Source of the DNA: Rhizobacter sp.
Lineage (GTDB): Bacteria > Pseudomonadota > Gammaproteobacteria > Burkholderiales > Burkholderiaceae_C
Direction of reading: 5' to 3'
DNA length: 39,355 nucleotides
Assembly (NCBI GenBank): GCA_025355745.1
Contig: JANXZA010000102.1
Coordinates: 1 to 39,355, forward strand
How positions within the stretch are numbered: the first letter of the stretch is position 1; every line of letters begins with the position of its first letter. The position numbers were made by a program, and so were the translations under genes. Shown here piece by piece: positions 8,625 to 17,789 of the stretch. A model generated the notes under the pieces. The model saw nothing but the letters and a program-made list of their open reading frames with translations. It had not been told where the DNA came from and ran no database searches.

Positions 8625-8753
8625 GGTGGACCTGCCGTGCACTGGGGTTGGCCGGGCGGAGATCGCCGCTGCCGAGTGGACCAATGTAGCGCAGTCGATC
8701 CCGCCCGCTGGGCGGTGAATCACGCCACGGCGTGCGGCATACTTGCGCTGGCC

Positions 8754-9146
8754 ATGCTGACCATTTAAACGTCGCAACGCGAACACGTCGAGCGCAAGCG
8801 GTTCATCGACAAGGCCGATGCCGCACTCTCCGCCCGCGTGCCCGAGTGGGCCGCGAGCCCGCCCGCCGACCGGCGCCACTTCATCGAACTGTGCCTGGAG
8901 CGTGGCGCGCGTTACGGGCTGCTGAGCGAGCAGTCGGGCATGGCGTATGCCTTGGGCGCGGTGTGGCTGGGCATGGGGTTCGAAGAACAGTCGCCGTTGT
9001 CGATGCAGCTGCTGCGCGCGCCGATGCCCGAGCTGCGCAAGTCGCACGGTTTGAGCGAATGGGTCGGCGACCAGATCGGCCCGCACGCCACGCCCGAAAG
9101 CGGCGACGCCGCGATTCGCCGCAGCTCTATGTTGACGACGCCCTGA
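8754..9146 (+). pseudogene. Type VI secretion-associated small protein, with an early stop codon
   Basis: Reading from ATG 8754 gives MLTI, then TAA at 8766-8768, then an uninterrupted frame beginning [15 protein letters not shown] that continues to 9146. The part after the stop is a helical, roughly 125-residue protein; its centre ([17 protein letters not shown] and following) resembles, from memory, small proteins encoded beside PAAR and DUF4123 genes in type VI effector clusters. A shorter 102-residue protein could still start at GTG 8838 without the first 30 residues. The stop at codon 5 suggests decay, or the original start differs. It lies upstream of a lipase-like gene in the same orientation. 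Confidence 0.5.
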
Positions 9147-9361
9147 GGGCGTTTCTGATGGGCGCGGCGTTGTGGTCGGGATCGCACAGGGCGTCGATGA
9201 TCTTTGTGCGCTTCGGTGCCTTCGGTGGCTTCGATGGGCTTCGGTAACTTCGTCGCCGGGCTGACGCCAAGACGCTCGGCGAGCGCCAGGGCAACAGCCT
9301 GCGCGCCAAGCGCGCGAAGGACCTGGCCGCTGACCCGGAACTGCCGCAGAAGGAATACCAG

Positions 9362-10297
9362 GTGGCGCGCGAGAGCCTGCTCGGCAAGGAGTTCGGCAGC
9401 GACCCGGCGCTCAACGCCTGCACGCCCTGCGCTGCCAATGCAAAGGCCGCGCGCCGCGCGCAGCGGCTCGATCTGGTGGGCCGCGGCGTGCAGGGCTGCC
9501 CCGAGCACGCCGCGAATGCGGCCCGCTTGCGCAGCGACATGGACGAGGTGGAGCATGCGCGCTTGGCCAGGCATGTCTATGTCAAGTACGACAAGGACGC
9601 GCCCGACGATTTGAAAGCGCCACCGCCCGGTTACCTTGATGCAAATGCTGATGAGTTGGGGCAACTCGGACTTGATCAATACATGCTCACGCCGAAGAAC
9701 ACTGATTTTCGCGCTGCCGTTTACAAAAAGGACCCGCTGGTCTGGGGTGATGACGCCATGCCGCCGTACGAGGTGGTGTTCCGCGGTTCGACCTTGGCGC
9801 AGGAAGACTGGGACAACAACTTTGCTCAGAATGCCGACAAGGAATCGAGTTACTACCAAAAGGCGGTTGGTATTGGGAATGCGATCAGCGACAAAGGCGC
9901 GAGCGACAACGTGCAGATCGTCGGTCACTCCCTGGGCGGTGGGCTCGCATCCGCCGCGCAGGGGGGGTCAGGCGCCACTGCAACCACCTTCAATGCCGCA
10001 GGGCTGAACCCTCAAACGGTCGCGCGCTACTCGAAATTGCCCGACCGCCAGCAAGCCGATGCCAGCAAAATCCTTGCTTACCAGGTCGAAGGTGAAGTGC
10101 TGACGAGCACGCAAGAAAAGGGAATGCTCTCGAAATTCTCGAACCCGTCAGTAGGCCAGCGCAACATCGTTCCGCCGTCGTCGACCGCGTTGTCAAGCGA
10201 TGATCGGCATGCGATGGATGAAGTCATCAAGGCCATCGAAGTGCGAAAGACGGCGGACGAGACGGCCATCAAAGACTGCCTGAAGAGCCAATCATGA
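9362..10297 (+). CDS. Lipase-like putative type VI effector, 5' end frameshifted
   Basis: The intact frame runs from 9248 to 10297; the first start codon in it is GTG 9362, giving 311 residues. The nucleophile elbow GHSLGG (Ser190) followed by TTFNAAGLN matches class-3-lipase/DUF2974-like phospholipases used as type VI effectors. Codons in 9248-9361 look like real coding sequence ([11 protein letters not shown] and onward), and a good N-terminus [10 protein letters not shown] begins at ATG 9234 in another frame. One missing G near 9262 would join the two. The gene may therefore be truncated or broken. It overlaps the next gene by ATGA. Its middle part is lower in GC than neighbouring genes. 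The type VI assignment is inference from family and context; no secretion genes are in the window. Confidence 0.7.
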   Translation: MARESLLGKEFGSDPALNACTPCAANAKAARRAQRLDLVGRGVQGCPEHAANAARLRSDMDEVEHARLARHVYVKYDKDAPDDLKAPPPGYLDANADELGQLGLDQYMLTPKNTDFRAAVYKKDPLVWGDDAMPPYEVVFRGSTLAQEDWDNNFAQNADKESSYYQKAVGIGNAISDKGASDNVQIVGHSLGGGLASAAQGGSGATATTFNAAGLNPQTVARYSKLPDRQQADASKILAYQVEGEVLTSTQEKGMLSKFSNPSVGQRNIVPPSSTALSSDDRHAMDEVIKAIEVRKTADETAIKDCLKSQS

Positions 10298-11109
10298 ATA
10301 AACGCGACCCCCGATTCGCCATCTACCTGGGAGTTCTCACCATGGGATTGTTTGAACTTTTTGGCGCAGGCGCTGCCAGGGCTGCCCCCGCGCTCGGCCC
10401 GGCCGAGAGGTATTTCGATCCGCAACCGGCCGCACTGGTTCGTGCGGCGCTGTCGAACGATGCGATGCGGGTTCGCGAACTGGTAGCTGCCGGCGTCAAC
10501 CCGAACAGCCAGGGGCCCCGCTCCAACAGCAAGAACACACCGCAGATCACACTACTCGGCTATGCCGTCAGTCAAAGCAACGAACCTGCAATCCGTTTGC
10601 TGATCCAGGCCGGTGCAAACCCCTTGTTTGAACCTCGCGAGGACGACGGCGACGCCTATCTCTTTGCAATTGGGCGCAAGGACAGCGCGATGCTCGATGC
10701 GCTGTACCGCGCTTGGCCCCTATCGAAGGTTCCCGCGAAGACCCAGTCGGAGACGGCGTTCTCTGCCCTCAGATTCAACTGCAATGACTGCCTCAAGGTC
10801 ATGTTCAAACATGGCCTGTCGGCGGGAGTGCAGGACTCGCGGGGCTACAGCTTGTACATGGAAGCGATATCTCGTGAGGACCTCGCAGCAGCCGAATGGC
10901 TTTTGAAGGACGTTGGCGTTCCGGTCGAGGCTGATCCGAGGCGCGATGTCACTCCGGCCAATCAACTTCAGCTCCACATCAGCCGATATCGACCGGGCAC
11001 GCCGACCTACGAAACCCTGCTGCGCCTGCAAGCCATCATGCAGTCTCGCGGCATCGTCTTTCCTGTAGAAACCGTGACGCAGCGGCGCGCGAGCCTTGGC
11101 CTCAAGTAG
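10294..11109 (+). CDS. Exported ankyrin-repeat protein, putative immunity protein
   Basis: This 271-residue protein overlaps the lipase-like gene by ATGA. It has a hydrophobic N-terminal segment (about residues 10-30, ending AARA) that fits a signal peptide. Ankyrin-like helical pairs follow: ALVRAALSNDAMRVRELVAAGVNPN, then TLLGYAVSQSNEPAIRLLIQAGANPLF (read in parts), and later YSLYMEAISREDLAAAEWLLK. Periplasmic ankyrin-type proteins are known immunity partners of type VI phospholipase effectors, and the coupling to the lipase gene fits that role. A near copy follows directly, showing local duplication. An alternative is a general ankyrin protein unrelated to immunity, but position makes this less likely. 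Confidence 0.75.
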   Translation: MNKRDPRFAIYLGVLTMGLFELFGAGAARAAPALGPAERYFDPQPAALVRAALSNDAMRVRELVAAGVNPNSQGPRSNSKNTPQITLLGYAVSQSNEPAIRLLIQAGANPLFEPREDDGDAYLFAIGRKDSAMLDALYRAWPLSKVPAKTQSETAFSALRFNCNDCLKVMFKHGLSAGVQDSRGYSLYMEAISREDLAAAEWLLKDVGVPVEADPRRDVTPANQLQLHISRYRPGTPTYETLLRLQAIMQSRGIVFPVETVTQRRASLGLK

Positions 11110-11125
11110 TCTTGGTGGGTGCGCA

Positions 11126-11931
11126 ATGCGGTCATACCTTGCAGTTCTGACCATGGGATTGTTTGAATTGTTCGCTACAAGTGCCGCCAGAGCCGCCCCC
11201 GCGCTCGGCCCGGCCGAGAAGTATTTCGATCCGCAGCCGGCCGCCCTGGTTCGTGCCGCACTGGCCGAGGATGCCTCGCGAGTCCGTGAACTGGTGGTTG
11301 CCGACGTCAACCCGAACAGTCAAGGCCCACGGTCTGCAGACAAGAACACACCGCAGACTACCTTGCTGGGTTACGCCATTAGCCAACGCAGCGAAGCAGC
11401 ACTCCGGTTGCTGATCCAGGCTGCGCCGATCCGCTGTTCAAGCCACGCGACGGCGACGGCAACGCCTTCGGGTTCGCGATCGTGCGCAAGGACAGCCAGA
11501 TGCTCGACGCGTTGTCTCGAGCCTGGCCGATCTCGAAGGTTACCGCCAAGACCCAGTCGGATACGGCGTTCTCGGCCCTCAGATTTCACTGCAATGACTG
11601 CCTGAAGGTCATGTTCAAACACGGCTTGCCAGTGGGAGTTCAGGACTCACGGCACTACAACCTGTTCATGGAAGCAATGGACCGCGAAGACTTCGAGACG
11701 GCCGAGTGGCTGCTGAAGGACGCGCGCATACCGCTCGATGCCGAGACCGTCCGTGGCGTGAACCCTGCAAACTCGCTGCAGGAGGACCTCAGCCGATATC
11801 GCCCCGGCACGCCGACGCACGATGCGCTGCTGCGCTTGCAAGCCGTGATGCAAGCCGTGATGCAAGCGCGAGGCGTCGTGTTCCCGGTCGAGACCTCAAC
11901 GCAGCAGCGCGCCAGCCGTGGCTTCAAGTAA
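11126..11931 (+). pseudogene. Duplicated ankyrin immunity-like gene, frameshifted
   Basis: This is a second copy of the preceding ankyrin gene, closely similar along its whole length (for example APALGPAE-YFDPQPAALVRAAL and DCLKVMFKHGL in both). Reading from ATG 11126, the frame breaks after LLIQA at about 11422. The remainder continues in another frame as GADPLFKPRDGDGNAF onward to the stop at 11931 if one G is restored. A downstream start at 11482 would give only the C-terminal 149 residues without a signal peptide. A 12-base tandem duplication (QAVMQAVMQA) sits near the end. It is probably a decaying duplicate, unless the missing base is a sequencing error. Confidence 0.75.
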
Positions 11932-11957
11932 CGCGGCCGCTACCGGCCCGTCGCTGC

Positions 11958-13016
11958 TCAGGGCCGCAAGATTGTGCGCCCGCGAATCCTCCCGGCCTTC
12001 AGGTCGGCCATCGCGGCCGAGACTTCCGACAAGGGCCGCGTTGTGACCGGCAAGTGGGGCAAGGTGCCGCGGCGCGCGATCGCCATCAGCTCGTGCATCT
12101 CGGCCAGGCTGCCGACATACGAGCCGCTGATGCGCAGCGCCTTCATCGCCAGCAGGGCCGGCGACACCGGCGTGGCGCCGCCGAACAGGCCGACGCACAC
12201 CAGCCGGCCCGCCTTGCGCACGGCAGTGAAGCCGAAAGCGAAGCTGGCGCCTGCGCCGACGAAGTCGATCGCCGCCGCCACGCCGCCGCCGCTGGCCTTC
12301 AGCAGCGCCTTGCCCGCCCCTTCTGCGCTCGGGTCGATGACATCGGCGGCGCCGGCTTCAAAGGCCAGGTCCCACTTGCCCCGGTCGATCTCGGCGACGA
12401 TGGGCTTGGCGCCGAACAGCTCTTTGGCGAGCCGGATGCCCGACAGCCCGACACCGCCGGCGCCGATGATCAGCAGCGGTTCGTCCGCGTCCAGCGGCGC
12501 GCACTTCTTCAGCGCGCTCCAGGCCGTCAGGCCTGAACACGCATAGGTGCAGGCCTGCTCTTCGGGCAGCGGGTCGAAGGCGAGCAGGTACTTCGCATCG
12601 GGCACGATCACATGGTCGGCAAAGCCGCCGTCGCGCTGCACGCCGAGGGCGCGGCCGGCGTTGCACAGGTGCTCGTCGCCGGCCCGGCAGAGCGCGCAAC
12701 TGCCGCAGCCGATCCAGGGGTAGACGACGCGCTGGTCGCCTACCGAAACTTCATGCTCAGGTGTGACGTTAGGGCCCAGTGCTACCACCGTGCCGGCGAT
12801 CTCGTGGCCGAGCGTGCGCGGCGGCGCGACCGAGCGCGCCAGGTCGATCTTCGCGCCGTGGCCGAGGTCGAAGTAGCCGTCGGCGAGGTGCAGGTCGCTG
12901 TGGCAGACACCGCAGCGGTTCACGCGCAACAGCACTTCACTGCCCTGCGGCTGCGGCGTGGCGCGCAGCACCTGCGCGAGCGGGGCGCCGAAGGTTTCGA
13001 GCTGGTAACTGAGCAT
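11958..13016 (-). CDS. Zinc-dependent MDR alcohol dehydrogenase
   Basis: The 352-residue enzyme starts at ATG 13016 with AAGGA upstream. It has the catalytic zinc ligands in CGVCHSD and LGHE, the structural zinc cysteines CGSCALCRAGDEHLC and the cofactor loop IGAGGVGLSG. It is the last gene of the minus-strand series that begins with benzoate-CoA ligase, about 48 bases beyond livF. That position suggests a role in metabolism of an aromatic compound, for example oxidation of a benzyl-type alcohol, but the sequence itself gives only the family. It ends 26 bases from the convergent ankyrin pseudogene. Confidence 0.9.
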   Translation of the reverse strand: MLSYQLETFGAPLAQVLRATPQPQGSEVLLRVNRCGVCHSDLHLADGYFDLGHGAKIDLARSVAPPRTLGHEIAGTVVALGPNVTPEHEVSVGDQRVVYPWIGCGSCALCRAGDEHLCNAGRALGVQRDGGFADHVIVPDAKYLLAFDPLPEEQACTYACSGLTAWSALKKCAPLDADEPLLIIGAGGVGLSGIRLAKELFGAKPIVAEIDRGKWDLAFEAGAADVIDPSAEGAGKALLKASGGGVAAAIDFVGAGASFAFGFTAVRKAGRLVCVGLFGGATPVSPALLAMKALRISGSYVGSLAEMHELMAIARRGTLPHLPVTTRPLSEVSAAMADLKAGRIRGRTILRP

Positions 13017-13064
13017 GGAGTTCCTTGAGTCCGAAGCCGTCGCCGCAGTGATCGGGACTGCCGG

Positions 13065-13763
<699 letters not shown>

Positions 13764-13765
13764 GC

Positions 13766-14536
13766 TCAGTGGCCTTCACCGAGGTAGGCGATGCGCACCT
13801 GCGGGTCGCTGCGAATGTGGCCCGGCGTGTCGCTCGCGATGACCTCGCCGTTCACCATCACCGTGATGCGGTCGGCGATGCGGAACACCGCGTCCATGTC
13901 GTGCTCGACGAGCAGCACCGCATGCTCGCGCTTCAGCGTTTCGAGCAGCGCGAGCATGCGCTCGGTCTCCTCGGCGCCCATGCCGGCGAGCGGCTCGTCG
14001 AGCAGCAGCACCTGCGGGCGCGTCGCCAGGCACATCGCGATTTCCAGCTGGCGCTTGCCGCCGTGGCTGAGTGCGCCGGCGGTGTGATCGGCCTTGTCCG
14101 TCAGGCCGGCGGCGGCCAGCGCGTCGCGGGCGATGCCGCTGCTGTGGGTGCAGTGCCGCGCCGACTCCCAGACCGCCCAGGCACGTTGATGCGCTGCCTG
14201 CGCGCTCAAGCGCGCGTTCTCGAACACGCTGAACTCGGGGTAGACGGTGGTGCGCTGGTAGCTGCGGCCGATGCCGGCGCGGGCGCGCTTCGGTTGCGAC
14301 CAGGCGGTGATGTCGGCGCCGCGCAGCCGGATCGTTCCGCTCGATGTCGCGAGCTCGCCCGACAGCATGTTGATCAGCGTCGATTTGCCCGCGCCGTTGG
14401 TGCCGATCACGCCGTGCACCTCGCCGCGGTGCAGGTCGACGCTGACCTGGTTCACCGCGGCCAGGCCGCCGAAGCGTCGCGTCAGCTGCAGCGCTTGCAA
14501 CAGCGGCTGCGAGCTTGGCGCACGGGTGTCATTCAT
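13766..14536 (-). CDS. livG: Liv-type ABC transporter ATP-binding protein LivG
   Basis: The protein is about 256 residues from ATG 14536; in-frame alternatives lie at 14542 and GTG 14551, so the exact start is uncertain. It has Walker A GTNGAGKST, signature LSHGGKRQLEIAMCLA, Walker B VLLLDEPLAGMG and the LivG-type VEHDMDAVFRIADRITVM segment. The chosen start overlaps the livM stop by eight bases. It is the second ATPase of the transporter and would pair with LivF at the membrane. Confidence 0.92.
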   Translation of the reverse strand: MNDTRAPSSQPLLQALQLTRRFGGLAAVNQVSVDLHRGEVHGVIGTNGAGKSTLINMLSGELATSSGTIRLRGADITAWSQPKRARAGIGRSYQRTTVYPEFSVFENARLSAQAAHQRAWAVWESARHCTHSSGIARDALAAAGLTDKADHTAGALSHGGKRQLEIAMCLATRPQVLLLDEPLAGMGAEETERMLALLETLKREHAVLLVEHDMDAVFRIADRITVMVNGEVIASDTPGHIRSDPQVRIAYLGEGH

Positions 14537-15542
14537 CGTCATCGCCTGCACGCGTGACCAAGGCAGTCACCGACTTGCGCCGCACTGACGCGCCCATCAG
14601 CCCCATCAAGCCCTTCGGCAGCCAGGCCACGAAGGCGATGATGGTGAAGCCGAAGGTCAGTTGCCAGTGGTCGGCCAGCGGCCCGACGATCGCTTGCGAC
14701 GAGTACAACTCCTTCAGCAACGTGAACGCGACCGCACCGATGACGGCGCCGCGCAGGTGGCCCAGGCCGCCGAGGATCAGCATCAGCAGCACCGCGCCCG
14801 ACTCGTGCCACGACAGCAGGTCCGGGTTCACCACCCCGTCCTTCACCGCCAGCAGAAAGCCGGCCAGGCCGGCCAGCGCGCCGGCGATCACGAACGCCGC
14901 GAGCTTGTACGGATAGGTGCGAAAGCCGACCGCCCGCATGCGCTGCTCGTTGGTGCGGATGCCCGCCAGCGCGTGGCCGAAGCGCGAGCGCAGCAGCAGC
15001 GCCAGCAGCGCGTAGGTGAACACCAGCGCGCCGAGCACGAAGTAGTAGAAGTGGGTGCGCTTGTCGAGGTCGAGCAGCGTGCCCAGCACCGGCTTCACGT
15101 TCAGGTAGATGCCGTCGCTGCCGCCGCCGATGCGGGTGTCGTGGAACACGAAGTACGCCATCTGCGCGAACGCCAGCGTGACCATGATGAAGTACACACC
15201 CTTGGTGCGCAGGCTCAGCGCGCCGACGAACAATGCATACGCCGCCGCGCAGCCCATCGACGCCGGCAGCAGCCACGCCACCGACGCCGCGCCGCTGGCC
15301 GGCGAGCCGAGCGCGGCCACGTAGGCACCGATGCCCAGGAAGGCCGCATGCCCCAGGCTGACCAGGCCGGTGGTGCCGACGAGCAGTTCCAGGCTGAGCG
15401 CGAAGATGGCGTAGATCAGCACCTTCAGCACCAGGTCTTGCTGGTACGGCGAGATCACGAACGGCAGCGCGGCCAGGGCCAGCGCTACGACGACCGGCAG
15501 CGGCCAACCACGTGCCTCGACCGATGCAGACGGCGCCCCCAT
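14529..15542 (-). CDS. livM: Liv-type ABC transporter permease LivM
   Basis: A 337-residue membrane protein with about nine hydrophobic segments and the conserved GTTGLVSLGHAAFLGIGAYVAA stretch (in parts) of the LivM family, plus the EAA-like cytoplasmic loop around RAVGFRTYPYKLAAF. The ATG at 15542 overlaps the livH stop in TGATG. It forms the transmembrane channel with LivH. Its position directly inside the benzoate operon supports an aromatic acid substrate. Confidence 0.92.
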   Translation of the reverse strand: MGAPSASVEARGWPLPVVVALALAALPFVISPYQQDLVLKVLIYAIFALSLELLVGTTGLVSLGHAAFLGIGAYVAALGSPASGAASVAWLLPASMGCAAAYALFVGALSLRTKGVYFIMVTLAFAQMAYFVFHDTRIGGGSDGIYLNVKPVLGTLLDLDKRTHFYYFVLGALVFTYALLALLLRSRFGHALAGIRTNEQRMRAVGFRTYPYKLAAFVIAGALAGLAGFLLAVKDGVVNPDLLSWHESGAVLLMLILGGLGHLRGAVIGAVAFTLLKELYSSQAIVGPLADHWQLTFGFTIIAFVAWLPKGLMGLMGASVRRKSVTALVTRAGDDDE

Positions 15543-16414
15543 CAATAGCTCCGCTTCACCAGGCCTTCGGGCCGCCAGACCAGGATGACGGCCATCAGCA
15601 GGTACACGCCCAGGCCGCTCAACTCGGCGAAGAAGACCTTGCCGAAGGTGTCGACGAAGCCGATCAGCAGCGACGCGATCAGCGCGCCCGTGATCGAGCC
15701 GATCCCGCCGATCACCACCACCACGAAGCAGATGATGAGCACGTTGCCGCCCATGCCCGGGTACACGGAAGACAGCGGCGCGGCGATCATGCCGGCGAGT
15801 GCGGCCAGCGCCACGCCGGCCGCGAACACGCAGCGGTAAAGCAGGGTGATGTCGATGCCCAGGCCGCGCACCATGTCGCGGTTGCTGGCGCCGGCGCGCA
15901 CCATCATGCCGAGCCGCGTGCGGTTGACGACGAAGTACAGGCCGACGGCGACGACGATGCAGGCCGCGCTGGCGAACAGGCGGTACACCGGGTACGTCAT
16001 GCGGTCACCGAGCGCGATGCTGCCGGCCAGCCAGGCAGGGGCCTGCACGCCGTGCACGTCGTTGCCCACCAGCAGGCTGCGCGTCTCCTCGAACACCAGG
16101 ATCAGCGCGTAGGTCATCAGCACCTGCTGCAGGTGTTCGCGCTGGTACAGGTAGCTGAAGAACACCCATTCGAGCAGGTAGCCGAAGATCGCCGCCAGCA
16201 CCACGCCGGCCACCAGCATCAGCAGGAACTGCGGGCCGAACAGCGGCGCGAGCGCGAACGCCATGTAAGCGCCGAGCATGTAGAAGCTGCCGTGTGCCAG
16301 GTTGATGACACCCATGATGCCGAAGATCAGCGTCAGGCCGCTGGCGACGAGGAACAGCAGCAGGCCGTACTGCACCGAGTTCAGGCACTGGATCAGGAAG
16401 GTGGTCAGGTCCAT
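15542..16414 (-). CDS. livH: Liv-type ABC transporter permease LivH
   Basis: A 290-residue permease with about eight hydrophobic segments. It shows the LivH hallmarks GLLLFLVASGLTLIFGIMGVINLAHG near the N-terminus (read in parts) and a cytoplasmic loop with MVRAGASNRDMVRGLGID. It starts at ATG 16414, after a 166-base gap from the binding-protein gene that is largely filled by a palindromic family B repeat. Confidence 0.93.
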   Translation of the reverse strand: MDLTTFLIQCLNSVQYGLLLFLVASGLTLIFGIMGVINLAHGSFYMLGAYMAFALAPLFGPQFLLMLVAGVVLAAIFGYLLEWVFFSYLYQREHLQQVLMTYALILVFEETRSLLVGNDVHGVQAPAWLAGSIALGDRMTYPVYRLFASAACIVVAVGLYFVVNRTRLGMMVRAGASNRDMVRGLGIDITLLYRCVFAAGVALAALAGMIAAPLSSVYPGMGGNVLIICFVVVVIGGIGSITGALIASLLIGFVDTFGKVFFAELSGLGVYLLMAVILVWRPEGLVKRSY

Positions 16415-16423
16415 GGGTGCAAT

Positions 16424-16535
16424 CTTGCTCCCTCTCCCTCTGGGAAAGGGTGGGGGTGAGGGCCGGGGCTGCTATGACGGTGGAGCGCCGCGCCGCCCCT
16501 CACCCCAGCCCTCCCCAAAGGGGCGAGGGAGCAAG
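16424..16535. repeat. Dispersed palindromic element, family B, copy 1
   Basis: Outer arms CTTGCTCCCTC (16424-16434) and GAGGGAGCAAG (16525-16535) are perfect complements. Inside them are GGGAAAGGGTGGGGGTGAGGG on one side and CCCCTCACCCCAGCCCTCCCC on the other (read in parts). It separates livH from the upstream substrate-binding protein gene within the operon, a position where a hairpin could protect the abundant binding-protein transcript. Confidence 0.8.
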
Positions 16536-16580
16536 AGGGGAGCGTTGGAATGGGCCGGATGGTTCTACCAGTTCAAGCCC

Positions 16581-17753
16581 TCACAACTTGCAGCCGCGCG
16601 CCGGGTCGGCCAGCGCCTTCACGGCCACTGCGCGGTACTCGTTGTTGTTGCCCTTGGCCTCGCGCAGGTACACGTCCTGCACCGGGTTGCCGGCGGGCGA
16701 GATCGTGAACTTGCCGCGCGGGCTGTCGACGGTGACCTTGCGCATCGCCGTCGTCAGGATGTCGCGCTTGGCGAGGTCGCCTTTCACGGCGTTGAGCCCG
16801 GCGGCGAGGATCTGCGCCGCGTCGTAGCCCTGCACCGCGTACACATCGGCGTTCGCCTTGTAGGTCAGCGCGTAGCCCTTGCGGAAGGCGTTGTTGCGGG
16901 GCGTGTCCAGGTTGTCGGCATAGTGCAGCGTGGTCAGCATGCCTTGCGCGGCCGCGCCCTGTGCCTCTAACGTGCCGTCGGTCAGAAAGCCCGGGCCGTA
17001 GAGCGGAATGGTCTTGTTCAGGCCGGCGGCGGCGTAATCCTTGACGAACTTCACCGCGCCGCCACCGGCGAAGAACGCATACACCGCATCCGGCTTCTGC
17101 GCCGCGATCTCGGTCAGCAGGGCCTGGAACTCGACGTTCGGGAACGGAACGTTCAGGTCTTTCACGACCTTGCCGCCGCCCTTCTCGAAGGCCTCGGCGA
17201 AGCCCTTCACCGACTCGTTGCCGGCGGCGTAGTTCCAGGTCACGGTGATGGCCTTCTTCGCGCCCTTCTCGGCCGCCACCTTGCCCATCGCGAACGCCGG
17301 CTGCCAGTTCGAGAACGAGCTGCGCACGATGTTCGGCGCGCACATCACGCCGGTCACCGCATCGGCACCGGCGTTCGGCACGATCAGCAAGGTGTTGGTG
17401 TCTTTCGCGGCCTTCGCCATCGCCATCGCGACGCCCGAGTGGACGGTGCCGACGATCACATCGACCTGGTCGCGCTTGATCAGCTTGTTGACGTTGTCGG
17501 TGGCTTTCGAAGGCTCGGACTCGTCATCGACCTTGAAGAACTCGATCTCGCGCCCGCCGAGCTTGCCGCCCTGTTCGTTCACATACAGCCGAAAGCCGTT
17601 CTCGATCGAGTTGCCGAGCGCGGCGAAGGTGCCGGAATACGGCAGCATGAAGCCGACCTTGAGCTTGCCGGCGGCCTGTGCGCAGGCACTGCCGGTGGCG
17701 AAGCTCAGCGCGGCGGCGAGGGCCACGGTGGCGAGGGGGAGGGTGCGGGTCAT
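16581..17753 (-). CDS. ABC transporter substrate-binding protein (Liv/HAAT type)
   Basis: A 390-residue periplasmic protein starting at ATG 17753 with AGGAG upstream. The signal peptide covers about residues 1-26 (ending SACAQA). The mature part begins KVGFMLPYSGTFAALGNSIENGF and has the type I periplasmic binding fold (Peripla_BP_6), with the QVDVIVGTVHSGVAMAM region typical of aromatic-acid-binding members. It is encoded between the alpha/beta hydrolase and livH in the benzoate operon, so benzoate or a similar acid is the probable ligand. The gene is followed by a family B hairpin before livH. Confidence 0.93.
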   Translation of the reverse strand: MTRTLPLATVALAAALSFATGSACAQAAGKLKVGFMLPYSGTFAALGNSIENGFRLYVNEQGGKLGGREIEFFKVDDESEPSKATDNVNKLIKRDQVDVIVGTVHSGVAMAMAKAAKDTNTLLIVPNAGADAVTGVMCAPNIVRSSFSNWQPAFAMGKVAAEKGAKKAITVTWNYAAGNESVKGFAEAFEKGGGKVVKDLNVPFPNVEFQALLTEIAAQKPDAVYAFFAGGGAVKFVKDYAAAGLNKTIPLYGPGFLTDGTLEAQGAAAQGMLTTLHYADNLDTPRNNAFRKGYALTYKANADVYAVQGYDAAQILAAGLNAVKGDLAKRDILTTAMRKVTVDSPRGKFTISPAGNPVQDVYLREAKGNNNEYRAVAVKALADPARGCKL

Positions 17754-17789
17754 GTCGTCTCCTGGGGTGATCTTTGAGGGGGAAGCGGG

